Shown here: positions 21,814-33,979 of the stretch, piece by piece
Layout of the letters: every line of letters begins with the position of its first letter
Position numbering within the stretch: the stretch's first letter is position 1
From: Dryocosmus kuriphilus
Taxonomy: Eukaryota; Arthropoda; Insecta; Hymenoptera; Cynipidae
Reading direction: 5' to 3'
Assembly (NCBI GenBank): GCA_038277395.1
Contig: CM076190.1
Coordinates: 230,302,082-230,366,081, forward strand
Length of the DNA: 64,000 nucleotides
Made by a program: the position numbers and the translations under genes
Notes under the pieces: generated by a model
What the model was told of the DNA's origin: nothing
The model's input: only the letters and a program-made list of their open reading frames with translations
The model's database searches: none

Positions 21814-22912
21814 TCCCTCCCTGGGCATCACATGACCTTGTAGTTGGTGGGAGGGCTTAGGGGTCTAATCGGACGAGCGATCTAGAGTGGGAGAAACAGA
21901 AGGACTGTATCGAGAGATGTGGCTGCTCTGGGGAACTGGGGGTCTCTGGTCTGCGGTACCCTGAACAAGAAGCGATCCTTCCAGGTAGTAATGGCAAAGC
22001 CTCCTGGAATATCTTGGGCACGTTTCCTCTTGCGCCCAAGCTAAAATGTGATCGGCCTATCGAAAGCTTAATGGCACCAGTGTTACCAAATCCTTGAATG
22101 CTTCGGCTTGCCACCTCAATTGAAAGGGGCATGGTGGAGTTTAAGGGAGGTGTCGAAACGGAGGCTTAAGGATAGCAGGTCGAATCCCTTAGTATTCAGA
22201 CCCTCTTTAAGTCCTTTAAATCCCCCGCTTCTCACGTGGGGCCCAATATGTCGAACACAAAAAACACAAGTAAAAAAGTAAGGGCCCCTCTCAGGGGACT
22301 TTATCTATTTATTTAGTAAACCCATCGCCAAAAGGGGACGGCTCCAAATGGGACGGCTCCAAAGGGGTGGGCACGCAACTAGCGGAGGAAAGAATTACCG
22401 GGCAGCCAGGGCTTCTCACAAAGGGTCTTGGAAAAGCGGACTTCATCAGGAGCATCTCATCTTGTCCGTCATGTGGGTAAGAGGAAAAAGGGCTTCAAGG
22501 ACACTCCCTTAAATAGAGAGACAGAAAGGTCTAAGGTTCTGAAACAACACGGTTTGACCTTTTCACACGCAGAAGATCGGACCTAGTCCCACAACAGAGC
22601 ACAAGAAATGCGGTAGAGATGACGAGACATCTCTACACGGTCTATCCTATGTCCGGCTGTAGCTGGACTTCGGAAAGAAATCCTCGGGGATCATTTCATG
22701 GACCCTGGGTATTTCAACGCTAATTGTGGGCGACATTCTGAGCTTCATTAAGAGGCCTGGGATGAGGAAAAGAGGCACAATGGACTTGTAGTCTGACCCC
22801 CAGGGAAGTAGGTGGCTTTAGTGTATAGGGGCCGTTTAGGCTGAGCCCCACACTCAGATCGTCAAAAGGATCTCCACCTCCTCCTCCATCAAAGAAAAAA
22901 AAAAGAAAAAAC
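21814..22912 (+). mobile_element. Non-coding retroposon, copy 1, with target duplication
   Basis: About 1.1 kb, bounded by the direct repeat CCTCGAAGT (21805-21813 and 22913-22921). It starts CCCTCCCTGGG, has no long frame, carries a short GGACGGCTCCAAA tandem (about 22338-22368), and ends CTCCTCCTCCATCAAAG followed by an A-rich tail. Start, middle and end match the inverted copy at 39728-40277, which has its own direct repeats. Target duplications of variable length plus an A-rich tail mean it moved by target-primed reverse transcription. It is probably a large SINE or a non-autonomous LINE derivative. Its parent LINE was not identified. Confidence 0.8.
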
Positions 22913-23355
22913 CCTCGAAGTGAACATGTGAACACAAAATTTTGAACACTTCATCCCAGTGTCTGCAAAGAAACATTTTTTGAAATAAACCACAAATTTT
23001 TGATCAAATTAGTGTTTCTTCTGCGAAAGAAGTAAATTATTCATAAAATAAAGAATGAAATATTCCACTTTCTCGTTTTTGGTGAATAATGTACTTCCAT
23101 CTCGGAAAAATAATGAAGAAGCGCCAGTCCTGCCATCCGAGCCTGCCCTTTTAACTCCAAGAAAATTTATTTTTGAGCATGTTGTTCACTCGATAAGTTA
23201 AAACTGATATTAGGAGTGCTCCAAAACTTCAACCCGTTGGTAAAATGGCACTTCTTCATTAAAGAGTAAATAAAAAAACTTTCAATTTAAATCTTCCCAC
23301 CATCCTGGGATCATTGATCCTTCTTCAATTCCTTGATTCTTGATAAAAAAGACTA
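22913..23355. other. AT-rich spacer
   Basis: No gene or repeat recognised. Confidence 0.5.
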
Positions 23356-23493
23356 GACTGTGTAGGGGGACACATGACAGAAGTGAAACTTCATTGTACA
23401 ATTTTACCATACAATTGTTTGTACAATTGTACAATTGCATGTTAAGCATGTAAAATGAAGTTTCATTTCTGTCCTGTTTCCTCTGACACAGTC
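23356..23493. mobile_element. MITE-like palindromic element
   Basis: 138 bp. Both ends read GACTGTGT inward. The inverted repeat runs about 45 bp with mismatches and includes GACAG and TGAAACTTCATT. The centre is made of overlapping TACAATTG units. There is no coding capacity. No target duplication was certain. Confidence 0.7.
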
Positions 23494-23719
23494 CGATTTC
23501 CTGTCTCCCTAAAGTAAATATGCTAAAATTCTACAATTATAAATCACTCTTATGTCACTTTTCTCTTTCGCTCCCGATTAAATGTTTTCCATGTGAATTT
23601 ACTTTTACTTATGAGTTTAAATAGAAAATAGTTATTTAATGGAAATAATATTTAATTCACGTGTTCAAGTACTGTCGCCGTTTGCCTCATGTAGCAGATA
23701 TGTTCCGCGAAACGCGGAG
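23494..23719. other. Spacer, nothing recognised
   Basis: AT-rich, with no coding signal. Confidence 0.4.
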
Positions 23720-24125
23720 CTAATAGGTGGGGGAACAGACGCATCCACACAAGCGTCTACATCGTGACTGCAACTTTTGCGTTCGGGTTTCGAATGTGCA
23801 ATGTGCAATGAATACGTCCAGTGAATCGGTACTTCATATATATTTATTGCATTTTTTATTAAACAAAACCTGCTTTCCCACTCAAACTGATATAAAAACG
23901 GGTGGGAAAGGGGGGTTTGTTTATTAAAAAATGCAAAAAATTATTTTTTTGAAATACACGAAGTACCGATTCACTGGACGTATTCATTGCACATGTGCGG
24001 TGGAGGCTCGAAGCCAGCAGAATCTCGGCAGTGGGAAATATCAGAGGACACGAAACGTGCCGACATTACCCGAGCGCAAAAGTTTCAGTCGGAATGTAGA
24101 CGCTTGTCGCATCCACTACGTTTCT
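23720..24125. repeat. Asymmetric palindrome, arms about 160 and 225 bp
   Basis: The left arm (about 23720-23878) and right arm (about 23900-24125) are reverse complements around TTTCCCAC...GTGGGAAA. Shared blocks include AAGCGTCTACAT, CAACTTTTGCG and ATGAATACGTCCAGTGAATC. The right arm has about 75 bp (around 24000-24070) absent from the left, so one arm has lost or gained sequence. No coding signal. Confidence 0.75.
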
Positions 24126-24326
24126 GTTCTTTCCATTTGGTGTATACCTATATTGTAGAGAGAGAGAGAGATTGTCGACGCCGCGCCGCACCGAAGCGAC
24201 GCGACGTGCGGGTGGGGGTCTTCGCTCTCAGTTCACATAAGTATGGATCATTTTCCTTAAATAGTCAGCACTCAGCAGTGAGACCGGCACCCGTTCTAAG
24301 TCTCTCTTTTCTGCTTTCGCCTTCGC

Positions 24327-24328
<2 letters not shown>

Positions 24329-24369
<41 letters not shown>
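24329..24369. repeat. (CT)n microsatellite
   Basis: About 20 CT units. It explains an apparent serine/leucine-rich open frame ending at 24373. Confidence 0.95.
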
Positions 24370-24371
<2 letters not shown>

Positions 24372-25098
24372 AGTCCAGGGTAAAAGAAACTAGTATAAAA
24401 CCAACTTCTTAGACTACATTATTGACTTTATTTCCTTTACAGTCTGTCTTTAATGCTTTCTTGAGTTGCTACCTGTCAGAAAGAGACACAACGGTGGCGA
24501 CGCAGCAAGTCGAGGTATCGATACGACGGCATATCGATATTTTTCGATGTTTTTCCCATTCCTAGTACATGAAACTTCACTTTACCCATGGTAATTGAAC
24601 AGAATAGTGTTGGCCCATAAAACACACTTACTAATTATTTATGAAGATAGGTCCCGCTACCATGGATGGATTTTAGAAGTTATAACAACAGTCAATGTTT
24701 TGTTTAGACACACTATATTAAAAATATGTGTAATAAAATATTTGAAACATTTTTACATACAATTTAACGTATAAATCGACTGCGTAATGTTACTTTTTAG
24801 GCATAAAAATCTCTGTTATACATCCGGTAGGAAGAGAAGTATAGAAAGCAACTTAGAATCCTAATTCACTTGAATACGCTATGCTTCCTTAATCTTAATA
24901 ACCACTAGCGGGAGTAGAAGAAGAGCAAAACCTGTTCCTTTGACAAGGTTGACATAAACTCAAACAAGGTTAAAAATAAAATCATTTATTTGTACCAAAG
25001 TTACTATAGAATCATGAAGTCTGGAAAATCCGCCTATAATATTGTATCAAACTATCCTACCTTATTGGTAAACATTCATTTTATTTTAATTCTATCTG
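24370..25098. other. AT-rich spacer
   Basis: No gene seen. It includes the candidate inverse hAT-like end near 24515-24569. Confidence 0.4.
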
Positions 25099-25386
<288 letters not shown>

Positions 25387-25633
25387 TAAACAACCCTCCA
25401 TTTAGAATTGAATTTGTCCCTAAATTCGTTTATATTCTTATCCTTCGCTTTTTAAAGGAATCAGATAACAATGGTTGGTCGGAAACATTATACGTAACTA
25501 CATGGGTTGAGGTTTCTACTTCGGTTTTTACACAGAAGAGACATAGTTTCGTCAGAAAACAATTTTTTAAGCATTCAGGGAGGCCTATTTTATGGGCTAA
25601 ATAAAGAGATATTGCTACGATTGAAGCGTAATC

Positions 25634-27192
25634 TTAATATGATAACCATTCAAGACTGATTTCTTTCCATATCCTAATCTTTCTTCGAGTAGATATGTTA
25701 CTCAATATGTTCTCTGTGTCGTCTAAACTTAATCTAGCTTTGTGCAATTCATTGTTATCTATTAATTTCGGTAATTGAATCAATTGTTTGCTTGATTGCT
25801 CTAAATCTGTACTATCGTGATTAAGTTCATATGTAACGATCATCCATTCAATGTGTTCGAATCTTCGCTCAGTGTTCAGGTACAATGTATCGTAGTTATT
25901 ATAAATTTTGCAGTTTTCTCCTTTAATTACTTTTGGTTTGTTTATAACCTTATGCTTAACAAACTTGTCGCAACTTACGTCTAAATTTACATTCCTCAAG
26001 GACACTATTATATAACCGTTCTGTATAGGGATGTACGTTTCTCTGTGTAACAAAGATGTGGACGTGCTGCATTTGGCTTCAGGGGTTCTTTTTAGTAAAG
26101 TTGCTTCACAGGATTCGCTGTCTCCCAATAATATATTAGGCTGGTTTCGTTTACATATTTTATATTCAGAAATTTTTTTGCAAGAGTTGTCAGGCTTGGT
26201 AGTCGGAACGTAAGAGTCTCTGTACTTGATTGCATAGTCATAATTAGGGATCAAGGAAAAGTAAACTTGTTGGAAAAGATGTGGGATAGGAATCAAATGT
26301 ATTACCGCTCCTTCCTCTTTTTCCAATATTGGAATTTCTAGAATATAGGTGAACAGTCCTTTAATTATCGACACAGGTAGAGAGCTAATATCAATCAAAT
26401 ATTGATAATTTTCTTCATCGTTGTCAAAATGGTAGCGAGTACGTTGGGTTGTTTCGAATTCCTTGATTGTTTCTTTTAATATGGAAGGTGTAAGGATTTG
26501 TGGATGTACGATTGCGTGCTTGCCGTCGTTTATGGCATTGATTGCTATATCAATGTCTTCTGTGGTCTCTTCTAATAGTACTGCTGCCAGAACCAGTTCA
26601 CTATTGACAAAGTTATCCTTAATTGAACGGTTTATTCCACTACTGCGGTTTCTGGCGATTTCTCGTTCTTGGTTCCCTTGCTGGATCAGTGAAGCGTGGT
26701 TCGTTGACGAAGAGTCCAAAATCAGTTTCAAGATCTTGGTGTGGATGGTTAGGATTAAAGCTACCTTTTTATTATATTTATAAAGATTGTCGAACTCATT
26801 GTTAATTTGGTTGAGATCTTCTTCGTTAAGTGTTCCGAATAAAGTTTTGGAAATGTCACCGACAAAGTTTGCTAGTCCGCGTTTGTGTCTCTTTTACCTA
26901 ATAATTTGGAAAGAATATTATTTCTTGCCTTCATTCTGTTGTATTGTTTTCTGATTAGGGCTGCTTCGTATTGGGGGGGGGGGGGGGGGGTGCAGTTTTT
27001 ATTACAGGCTTGTTCTGCTAGCAGGATAGTTTTGTCTATTGCTGCGATTCTATCTTCATTGTTGGTCATGTTGATACCGATTATCAACATCCAGGTCTCA
27101 TGAATGAATTGCACCTTAGCTTCTTCTTCTACATAGATGTTCCCCATGACGTCCGATATTGTGTAGTTGGCTCTAGTCGTTACTATGGCCAA
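25634..27192 (-). pseudogene. Errantivirus env-like gene, broken
   Basis: Two frames on the minus strand. An N-terminal part (27192 to 26872) ends shortly after a basic RxKR-type cleavage motif found by following the frame change near 26890. The part downstream (26731 to 25634) is rich in Asn/Asp/Glu and has several cysteines and potential N-glycosylation sites. This layout, with a cleavage site separating two subunits, is that of insect errantivirus envelope proteins related to baculovirus fusion proteins, which act in membrane fusion at entry. Breaks: a frame change near 26890 and a G-run at about 26974-26990 of unstable length. No C-terminal membrane anchor is evident. It is not functional as it stands. 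Confidence 0.65.
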
Positions 27193-28701
27193 GAGCAGGA
27201 TTATCGTTGTCGGAGTCCTCTGAAAAATATGGCATGCATTGATTTATATGTATCCTCTGAACTTTATCTTTATTTTTAATTTCTATGTTGTTGTTATCCA
27301 GAATTCTTAGTATTTCAAAGGGACCTTTCCATGATTTCTCCAATTTATTTAATTTAGTGTGATTAAGGATTTTAATTTTATCTCCTATTTTATAAATTGG
27401 GTGTTTTCTGACAATCTCAGCGTCTAATCTCTTTTTTGTTTTTTCAAGTTCCACTTGAATTCGTTCTTTTGATTTTCTGATGATCTCGTCGTGTTTTCGT
27501 TTCCATTTCCTTATGAGTTCCTGACGTGTCAGATTTGACGAAGTTCTTACTGTGGATGGAATGTTGAGGTCTCTCCCAAATGTGAGTTCCTAAGGGGTAT
27601 AACCGGTCGTTTCGTTTGAGGTAGTATTTATAGTGAAGGTAATCATTTTCATATTCTCATCCCATTCCTTGTTGTTTTCTGCGATGCTGGTTATTATAAA
27701 ATTTACTAATGTGGAGTGCATGCGTTCGATATTTCCATTAGATTCAGGGTGGAAAGGTGTGGCTTTTATGTGTTGGATGTGGAGTGCGTTCTCGAATTGT
27801 ACCATCAGGTCCGAAAGGAAGTTTGTTCCTTGGTCTGTCAATATAGTTTTGGGAGCACCGAAGGTATATATGTAATGATCAATTATTGCTTCAACTATAG
27901 AGTTGGAACTTTCTTCTTGTAGAGGTATTAAAACAACGTACATGATGAGACGATCTCGGATACTTAGCACATATTTATTTCCTTTCTTGGTTTCTGGCAA
28001 GGGTCCAAATATGTCTGAGGAAATTTTATCGTTGGGAGCGAGGGGAATATCAGGTATAATGCTTTCCGCTTGGTTTTTATTACGCGTTTTTTTTTTTTTT
28101 TTTGGCATATTGGGCAAGATTGAACAAATTTCTTAATTTCATTATCCATCCCTAACCAAATGCCGATTTTCCTGGCTCTTTCGATGGTGTTCTGTTCACC
28201 GAGGTGAGTTGAATTGGCTTCAATCAGCATTTTCCTTTTTTCCTCTTTATTTAATTCTCGCGTGGGTAAAAGACACATGTGAAAATTTAGGTGTGGGTAG
28301 TAGTTTGATAGGAACTCTACCATTTCTTGTATAAGTTCCTGCTCTAGAGGTGTGAACAATGGGTCTCCAAATAACAGTCTGACAATGGTGAGTTTCTTAT
28401 TTTCGATTCTTTCAATGATCCAACAGAGTTTCCTGAGCCATTCTTCTTCATTAAATTTAGGCATCTCTTCTTTCTTTACCTTTTCCCAGAGTTTTTCCGC
28501 TACGCTGGGTCTCGTTTTTACTTTTCCGCAGGTGGGATTCAGTCTCCAGTTTATAAATTCGTCATACACAAGTTTACTTTCCGGTGTTGGTGTTTCGTGA
28601 GTTCCTTCATCTTTATCCTCTGCGTCGTTTTCTATCGGTAATTCCTTTGTCCTTCTGTTGCTTTTCCAATTCGTCGAGTAAATTCTCATCAATGTCTTCA
28701 T
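27173..28701 (-). pseudogene. pol: integrase region
   Basis: Minus strand. The zinc-binding HHCC part (NSTHLGEQ, then SCPICQKKK) lies in the frame 28701-27964. A run of about 15 A (plus-strand T-run near 28088-28103) shifts the frame into 28117-27590, which carries the DDE core: SSDIFGPL, LTDQGTNF and HPESNGNIERMHS. An in-frame TAG at 27590 interrupts a tail that otherwise continues to 27173 and includes KSWKGPFEILRI, the GPY/F-like C-terminal domain. The three acidic residues are all present, but the frameshift and stop prevent one product. Confidence 0.85.
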
Positions 28702-30495
28702 TGTGGTTTATTCCAGTTTCAGCTATGGCTTTTTCCAAAATATCGTGTATGGGAAATAGTCGTGATAAACAGTCAGCAACTTTGTTTCCTTTTTCTTTCA
28801 AGTATTCGATCTCGTAATCATATTCCTCCACTCTGAGTCTCCATCGTAGTAATCGGGAGCTAGGATCCTTTACATTATGTGCCAATACCAGCGCTCGATG
28901 AGCTGTTAGATGCGTCGGTAGTCAACGTAAATTGTTCTTTGAAGTTTGGAAATTTAAGAACGGGTGCTGAGATTAACGCACGTTTTAGGTCGAAAAATGC
29001 TTTCTCGCAGTCTGTTGTCCAATCAAAGATTGTTTCTTTCCGAGTTAGTCGCGTTAATGGTCTGGCTATGCTGTAAAAGTTTTTTATGAATTTTCGATAA
29101 TATCCAGCTAAGCCCAAAAAGGATTGTACATCTTTTACGGTTTTTAATTCTCTAAAATGTTGAATGGAACTGAGTTTTTCAGGATCAGGTTTAACTCCGT
29201 TTTTAGTTATAATGTGACCCAAGTATTCAAGTTCAGGTTTGAGGTATTCACATTTGCTGGGTTCTAGGCGTAGACATAAAGTCTGGATTCTTTGTAATAT
29301 TTCTTCTAAATTTTGATTTTGTTGTTCTATTGTTTCTCCAAAGATTACAATCTCATCTATGTAAGCAAAACATTTATTTCCTATTAATCCTCTGAATGCG
29401 TTATCCATCATTCTTTGGAAAGTTGCTGGAGCATTCTTCAAGCCGAAGGGCATTCTATTATATTCGAAGTGACCTTGTGATGTGGAGAATGACGGATAGC
29501 GGGTACGCATCCTGGTCTGTGTCTTCGTTTATTTTTCTGTAGTCTATAACCATACGCAACTTGTTACCTTTTTTAGGGACCACATAAAGTGGTGAGTTAT
29601 AGGGAAATTGTGATTCTCTAGCAATTCCTTTTTTAAGTAATCTCTCCGTTTCTTGCAGAGCGAATTCTTTGTGTTTTACTGGTAAGTTATGTGATCTTAA
29701 ATTCACCATTTTTCCTGACTTTAATACTATTTCATGTTCAGTTAGGTTTGTACAGGGTAGAGGTTCAGTGTCCAGTGAGAATACTTCTTGATATTTCGAT
29801 ATCAGTTTTTCGACGAAGCATATTTGTTCTTGTTCCAAATAATTTATTTTGGTGAGCTCTAGGATTCTCTGAATACGGGGCCACACATCATCATTCCCTC
29901 CTTTTTGCTGATTTACGTCTCGAGAATTTATTGTTAAGATAGGTTCGTATTTAATTTGTGATATTACAGATTGTGGTTCTGTAGAGTGATTAAGGATTGG
30001 GATTTTAGCGTATCCGTTTTGTATTCTATATATTCCATCTGGGATGTTCTTTTGATAAAAAATGAGAATGTCCTGGTTTTGATCCTCGGTGATAATGTTA
30101 CAAATTTTTTCAGATTTCGCTGGTACGAATTCTCCGTCGTTATGTAACGGTAGTTTAACTTTATCTAATATTAAATGATCGGGTGTTATTGCATATCTTT
30201 CATGTTTTGAGAAAAATTTCAATCCAATGATTCCTTCTTCTGGTAGTGGGAAGTTGTTTGGGATTACGTGGAATGTGTGTTCTTTGCCGAAGAAATTTAA
30301 AGCGACTATTTCGGTCAAGGTATGCTCGTCTCTTCCCATTATGAATTTTTTAAGATGTTTACTTCTATTGTCTTGATCGTCGATGACACTTTCCGTAATG
30401 AGGTTGATTGCTGCGCCTGAGTCTACTAATAATTTGTAGCTTCCTGTTCTTCGTTTTGCTCGTATGGATCTGAGTCTTCCGCATACGGCAGACAC
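28613..30495 (-). pseudogene. pol: protease, reverse transcriptase, RNase H
   Basis: The frame 30495-29458 begins with the aspartic protease (LLVDSGAAINLI) and runs to the RT start (SPLYVVPKKGNKLRMVIDYR). A shift near 29500 leads to 29510-28875: GHFEYNRMPFGLKNAPATFQ, then FAYIDEIVIFG, where the usual D-D of the catalytic box is D-E. The RNase H core is deleted: TTDASN is joined near 28905 to the downstream HRALVLAHNVKDP region, which lies in another frame (28885-28613). About 70 residues are missing. The gag and pol frames overlap at 30426-30495 in the -1 phase, as expected for ribosomal frameshifting, but I saw no canonical slippery heptamer. Confidence 0.88.
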
Positions 30496-31730
30496 TCGGC
30501 TGAGTTCTTGTAATTCAGTTGTTCTTGAATTTTTTCTTGTGTCATTTCTATCTCCTCCGTTTCCTCTTCTTCCTGCAGCGTTCTTACTCGTTGGAGAGGT
30601 CGCTTGGGATTCTGTCCTGGTTGAAAACCTTGTTTATTAAAACGTTGACTGGCGAAATGTCCGATGTTACCACATTTGTGGCAAGTCATCTTTGATCTGT
30701 CAGTCAGAGACGTTTTCTGGTTGGGGGCTTTACTTCCTCTGGTGTTTGCATTTTGACGAGGTGCTGTCGTGGGTCTACTGAATTTTGGGATTGTTTTTTG
30801 TATTAGGCCAGCTGTTCTTGATGGTTGACTTTCTTTTAACCACATTTCTGTTTCTATGGCGTGTGTATGTGCCTCGGAGATGGTGTTTGGTTTAAGCAGT
30901 CGGATTTGCATTCCAATTTCTTTTTTAAGGTTAAGGAGGTATCGATTTACCGCTTCCTGTTCTTCCAATTTGATTTTTAATCTCCTCTCTATTGGGTTAG
31001 TATGCTGGGCCTGGACAGTATAATTTATTTCATTTATGATCTGTCTAAAGCTTAAGGTGTAATCTTGTACTGATTCCGTAATCCCTTGTTTGCAGGATTC
31101 AAGCTTTGATTTGAGTGCGAGTAGTGAGCTTGTTTGTTTGAGGTTTTATCTCAAGGCTTCAAATAATTCTTCATAAGAATTAATATGTTGATATCGAACT
31201 GCCTTCTCTGCAAGTCCTTGTATTTTCTTGGCTATTATTAAGTCCAAGAGTAAATTTGGTTGTGTGGTTCTACCTTTTGCTCGTTTTACTATTTTTATAA
31301 AGTCTTCGATGCCCATGTCATCTTGACCGTTAAGTATTCTAATGGTTTCTAATGCTGTCGAGGCGTTTATCTTTTCCTCTTTCTCGTGAGTTGTTTGAGT
31401 ATGGGGAATATTAAAACCCATGCTCGGTTGTCTGAAAAAATTTTCGTTTCTTACTCATAGATTATCTTTAGCTCTTTGTTTTTCTTCTTCCTCATCCGAA
31501 GAGTCGTTAGTGATTTCTGGTTGTTGTAATGCTTCTTTATCGGTCTCTATTTCGCCTGCCAGTCCTATCTTTTTAGCTAGTTCCGTAATTTCCTCGATTC
31601 TGTTACTGTTTTCTCGTTTTAGTGCGTTAAATGAGATAGTTAAGGAATCCATTTGCGATAATATTCGTTGTAGAAGTTCCTCTGTGGTTACGGTAGGAGT
31701 GGTAGGGGATTGAGGTCTAGGCGTAGTCAT
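30426..31730 (-). pseudogene. gag, broken
   Basis: Minus strand, three pieces: 31730-31455 (N-terminal, with an acidic SSDEEEEK tail), 31421-31146, and 30968-30426. The last contains one zinc knuckle, CHKCGNIGHFASQR, in which the fourth ligand Cys has become Arg, probably by one base change. The pieces are in different frames, so at least two shifts have occurred (near 31440 and 31060). Gag would form the particle and bind RNA. Confidence 0.8.
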
Positions 31731-31770
31731 TGTGGTAGTGAAAGTCGGATGCTCGGGGGCAAAAGATGAG

Positions 31771-31970
31771 TCGCTTTCACTTTCGTCAGTTGCGCAATTT
31801 TTTTGTGTACGGTATATTTCGTGAGCCAGTTTGAACTTTCCCTTTTTATTTAATTGCTGCTACAAGCTTGTCGCTTGTACTTTCTTCAGTTGCGTAATTC
31901 TTTTGTGTACGGTATATTTCGTATGCCAGGTTGAACTTTCGCTTTTTATTTAATTGCTGCTACAAGCTTG
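31771..31970. repeat. 100-bp direct duplication in the retroelement leader
   Basis: 31771-31870 and 31871-31970 are near-identical tandem copies with about ten differences, starting TCGCTT and ending TACAAGCTTG. It sits between gag and the primer-binding site. Confidence 0.9.
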
Positions 31971-32670
31971 TCCTAATTTCGAAGTAGTAATTTTATTTTA
32001 AGTGTACAATAAGTGGTCGTGTGTTTAATACAGTAAAATGGATTACAGGTTGCTACGAACTTGTACTCGGTTTTAAAGTAATGTTTTAATTTTGTTGACG
32101 GTGAGTTGTCGTGAGTGATATGGCGAACTCGACGTGAAGCTGAAACTTTGCCCAGCCAGAGGGTAAACTAACTTAGGTTTGACCTCTGTCTCCTAACTCA
32201 GAGAACAAGTGGGTCTTATACTCTTCAGACTTCAAAGTATGAGTGTAATACACTTACGTTCGTTATTTTGTTTGACTTTTTGGTTTCCAAGTGATCGCTG
32301 ATCTTCTTTTCTCCTAAGCTGCGTTGCGATTCGCGAATCCAAGGCATGGCTCGTACTGTTATTAACCGGGTGTCGTCTAGGATAACTTCTTCTTCTGAGA
32401 CAGAGTCTCGAGGTTCTCATAGTCTATATGACTAGCCCCATAAAATTCAATTTTTCAAGTTTTTCTGACTTCAGATCTACGTAGGATAGGGACTACTACA
32501 ATTCATCCGCTAATTTCATCTGAAGTAGTACTCACTTGTTTAACGGGCGACAATCGTAATTGTGTCCGGTGTTCTTTCAAATTACAAAGCTCCGTTATTT
32601 CGTGAAATAGCGTTTAATTCTGAGCTTCGGAAGGTCTTCCATGTGATTTTATAAAACCGAAAAGCTGCCT
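31971..32670. other. Retroelement leader (untranslated)
   Basis: Sequence between the duplicated block and the primer-binding site. No open frame of interest. Confidence 0.5.
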
Positions 32671-32688
32671 ATCCTGGCAGGATCGCCA
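32671..32688 (-). promoter_or_regulatory. Putative tRNA primer-binding site
   Basis: On the minus strand TGGCGATCCTGCCAGGAT lies a few bases after the 5' LTR. It begins TGG, as it must to pair with the CCA end of a tRNA. It resembles insect arginine-tRNA 3' ends, from memory only. Confidence 0.55.
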
Positions 32689-32694
32689 AAAATC

Positions 32695-32890
32695 TTACGC
32701 GTAAAATAAAGAGAGAGCTTTTTTAAAATATCGCTAAGTCACCGGCCAGGTGCTCAGCTACTTTATTAGACAATTTAGGTGAAAGTACAAGTTTAGGATA
32801 GGCGATTAGAACTGAGCTTGATTGCTGGTGGCTCCTATAGGTATATATAGGCGTAGAGATTAGGTGGTGGGCGTATAATAGTGGGTCTCA
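32695..32890 (-). repeat. 5' LTR (196 bp)
   Basis: Begins TGAGACCC on the minus strand. It is unusually short, yet holds all the core signals: a TATATATA box, an arthropod initiator TCAGTT and an AATAAA signal. Confidence 0.9.
32810..32849 (-). promoter_or_regulatory. LTR core promoter (TATA and Inr)
   Basis: On the minus strand TATATATA (32842-32849) is followed about 30 bp downstream by TCAGTT (32810-32815), the arthropod initiator consensus. AATAAAG follows at about 32764-32770 on the same strand, so the R region would be about 45 bp. Confidence 0.65.
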
Positions 32891-33837
32891 TAACATATCA
32901 CTCAAAAAGAAAATAAAATCGTAAGCAATCAATTAAGAAACTATATTTTACTACAATTTTGAATGATAAATCAATCCAATAGACGCAAATTGAACAATGA
33001 AATGTTTTTAAAACTTTCTTACTTCACAATTACTACCTAACCTACCCTAACCTTCAGTGTCTCTTGTTGGAACTGAAAACCGCTTGTGAGCCGGCTGTGA
33101 AAAGAATGGATTTAAATTTTAAAGAAAACATTCTCTGATTCTGAATTTTACCTGACCGAAAAATTTCATATTTAAAAAAATAAAATGATCCTCATTTTTT
33201 AGCTGAGATCTGGAATTTTTAATGATTCTCTATCCTTCTCTTCCTACTGGGTAGGTAAGGCCTTTAAGAAACTATTTTTTAAAATAATTTAATGACATTA
33301 AATTATATGGAATTCATATAACCTTTACATAGCGATTATTGTATTAAATCTGATAAGGCCTCACGATGACAAGCTAAACGTCGCATTCGTTTAAACATTG
33401 TAATAAGGGTATTAGGCGAAGTAAGAGAGCATCAATGACTGTCATATTATACTCAGCCAAAACCTCAACGTCAAAATTATATGAATCTCAAAAGCATTTT
33501 AAATAAAAAAGGTCAGCGGATTATTTGCATTCATGTTTCAAAAGTAAAATACCCCGCATATTTCCCTAGGCTGCATATGAATTATCTGAAGGATGAAAAG
33601 TGACATGTGGTCCCTCCTATCTCGAAACCTGACGTTTCTTGGACACTGTGTCTAAGGACTTTATTTGCTCAGGATATTATAAACTACATTATACCACAGT
33701 TTTAGCCAGTTTGACTGAGACCATATTTTACCATTTTAACATTTTATTATTTATATATTACCATTTTACCATTACTTTTTAAGAGAAAGTAAAGCGCTGC
33801 CTTAGCGTTACTTAAAAAAATCTGCCCGCTTCGCAAA
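32891..33837. other. AT-rich spacer
   Basis: No gene seen. TTACCATTTTA-type short repeats occur around 33730-33775. Confidence 0.45.
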
Positions 33838-33979
33838 ATGTATTTATCGAGCGCGAACCGCAAGTGCCGTAAATAACGTATCGAGCGCGAAGCGCGAGTG
33901 CCAACATACGCGCACCGTAGACGCGCTCATACTTCGCGCGAAACGGGCGATGAGAATGTGCCCGCGAAGCGGGCAGATT

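Noticed and set aside
23987..24373. 128-residue open frame ending in Ser-Leu repeats
   Set aside because: It runs across one arm of a palindrome and a (CT)n tract and has no domain signature.
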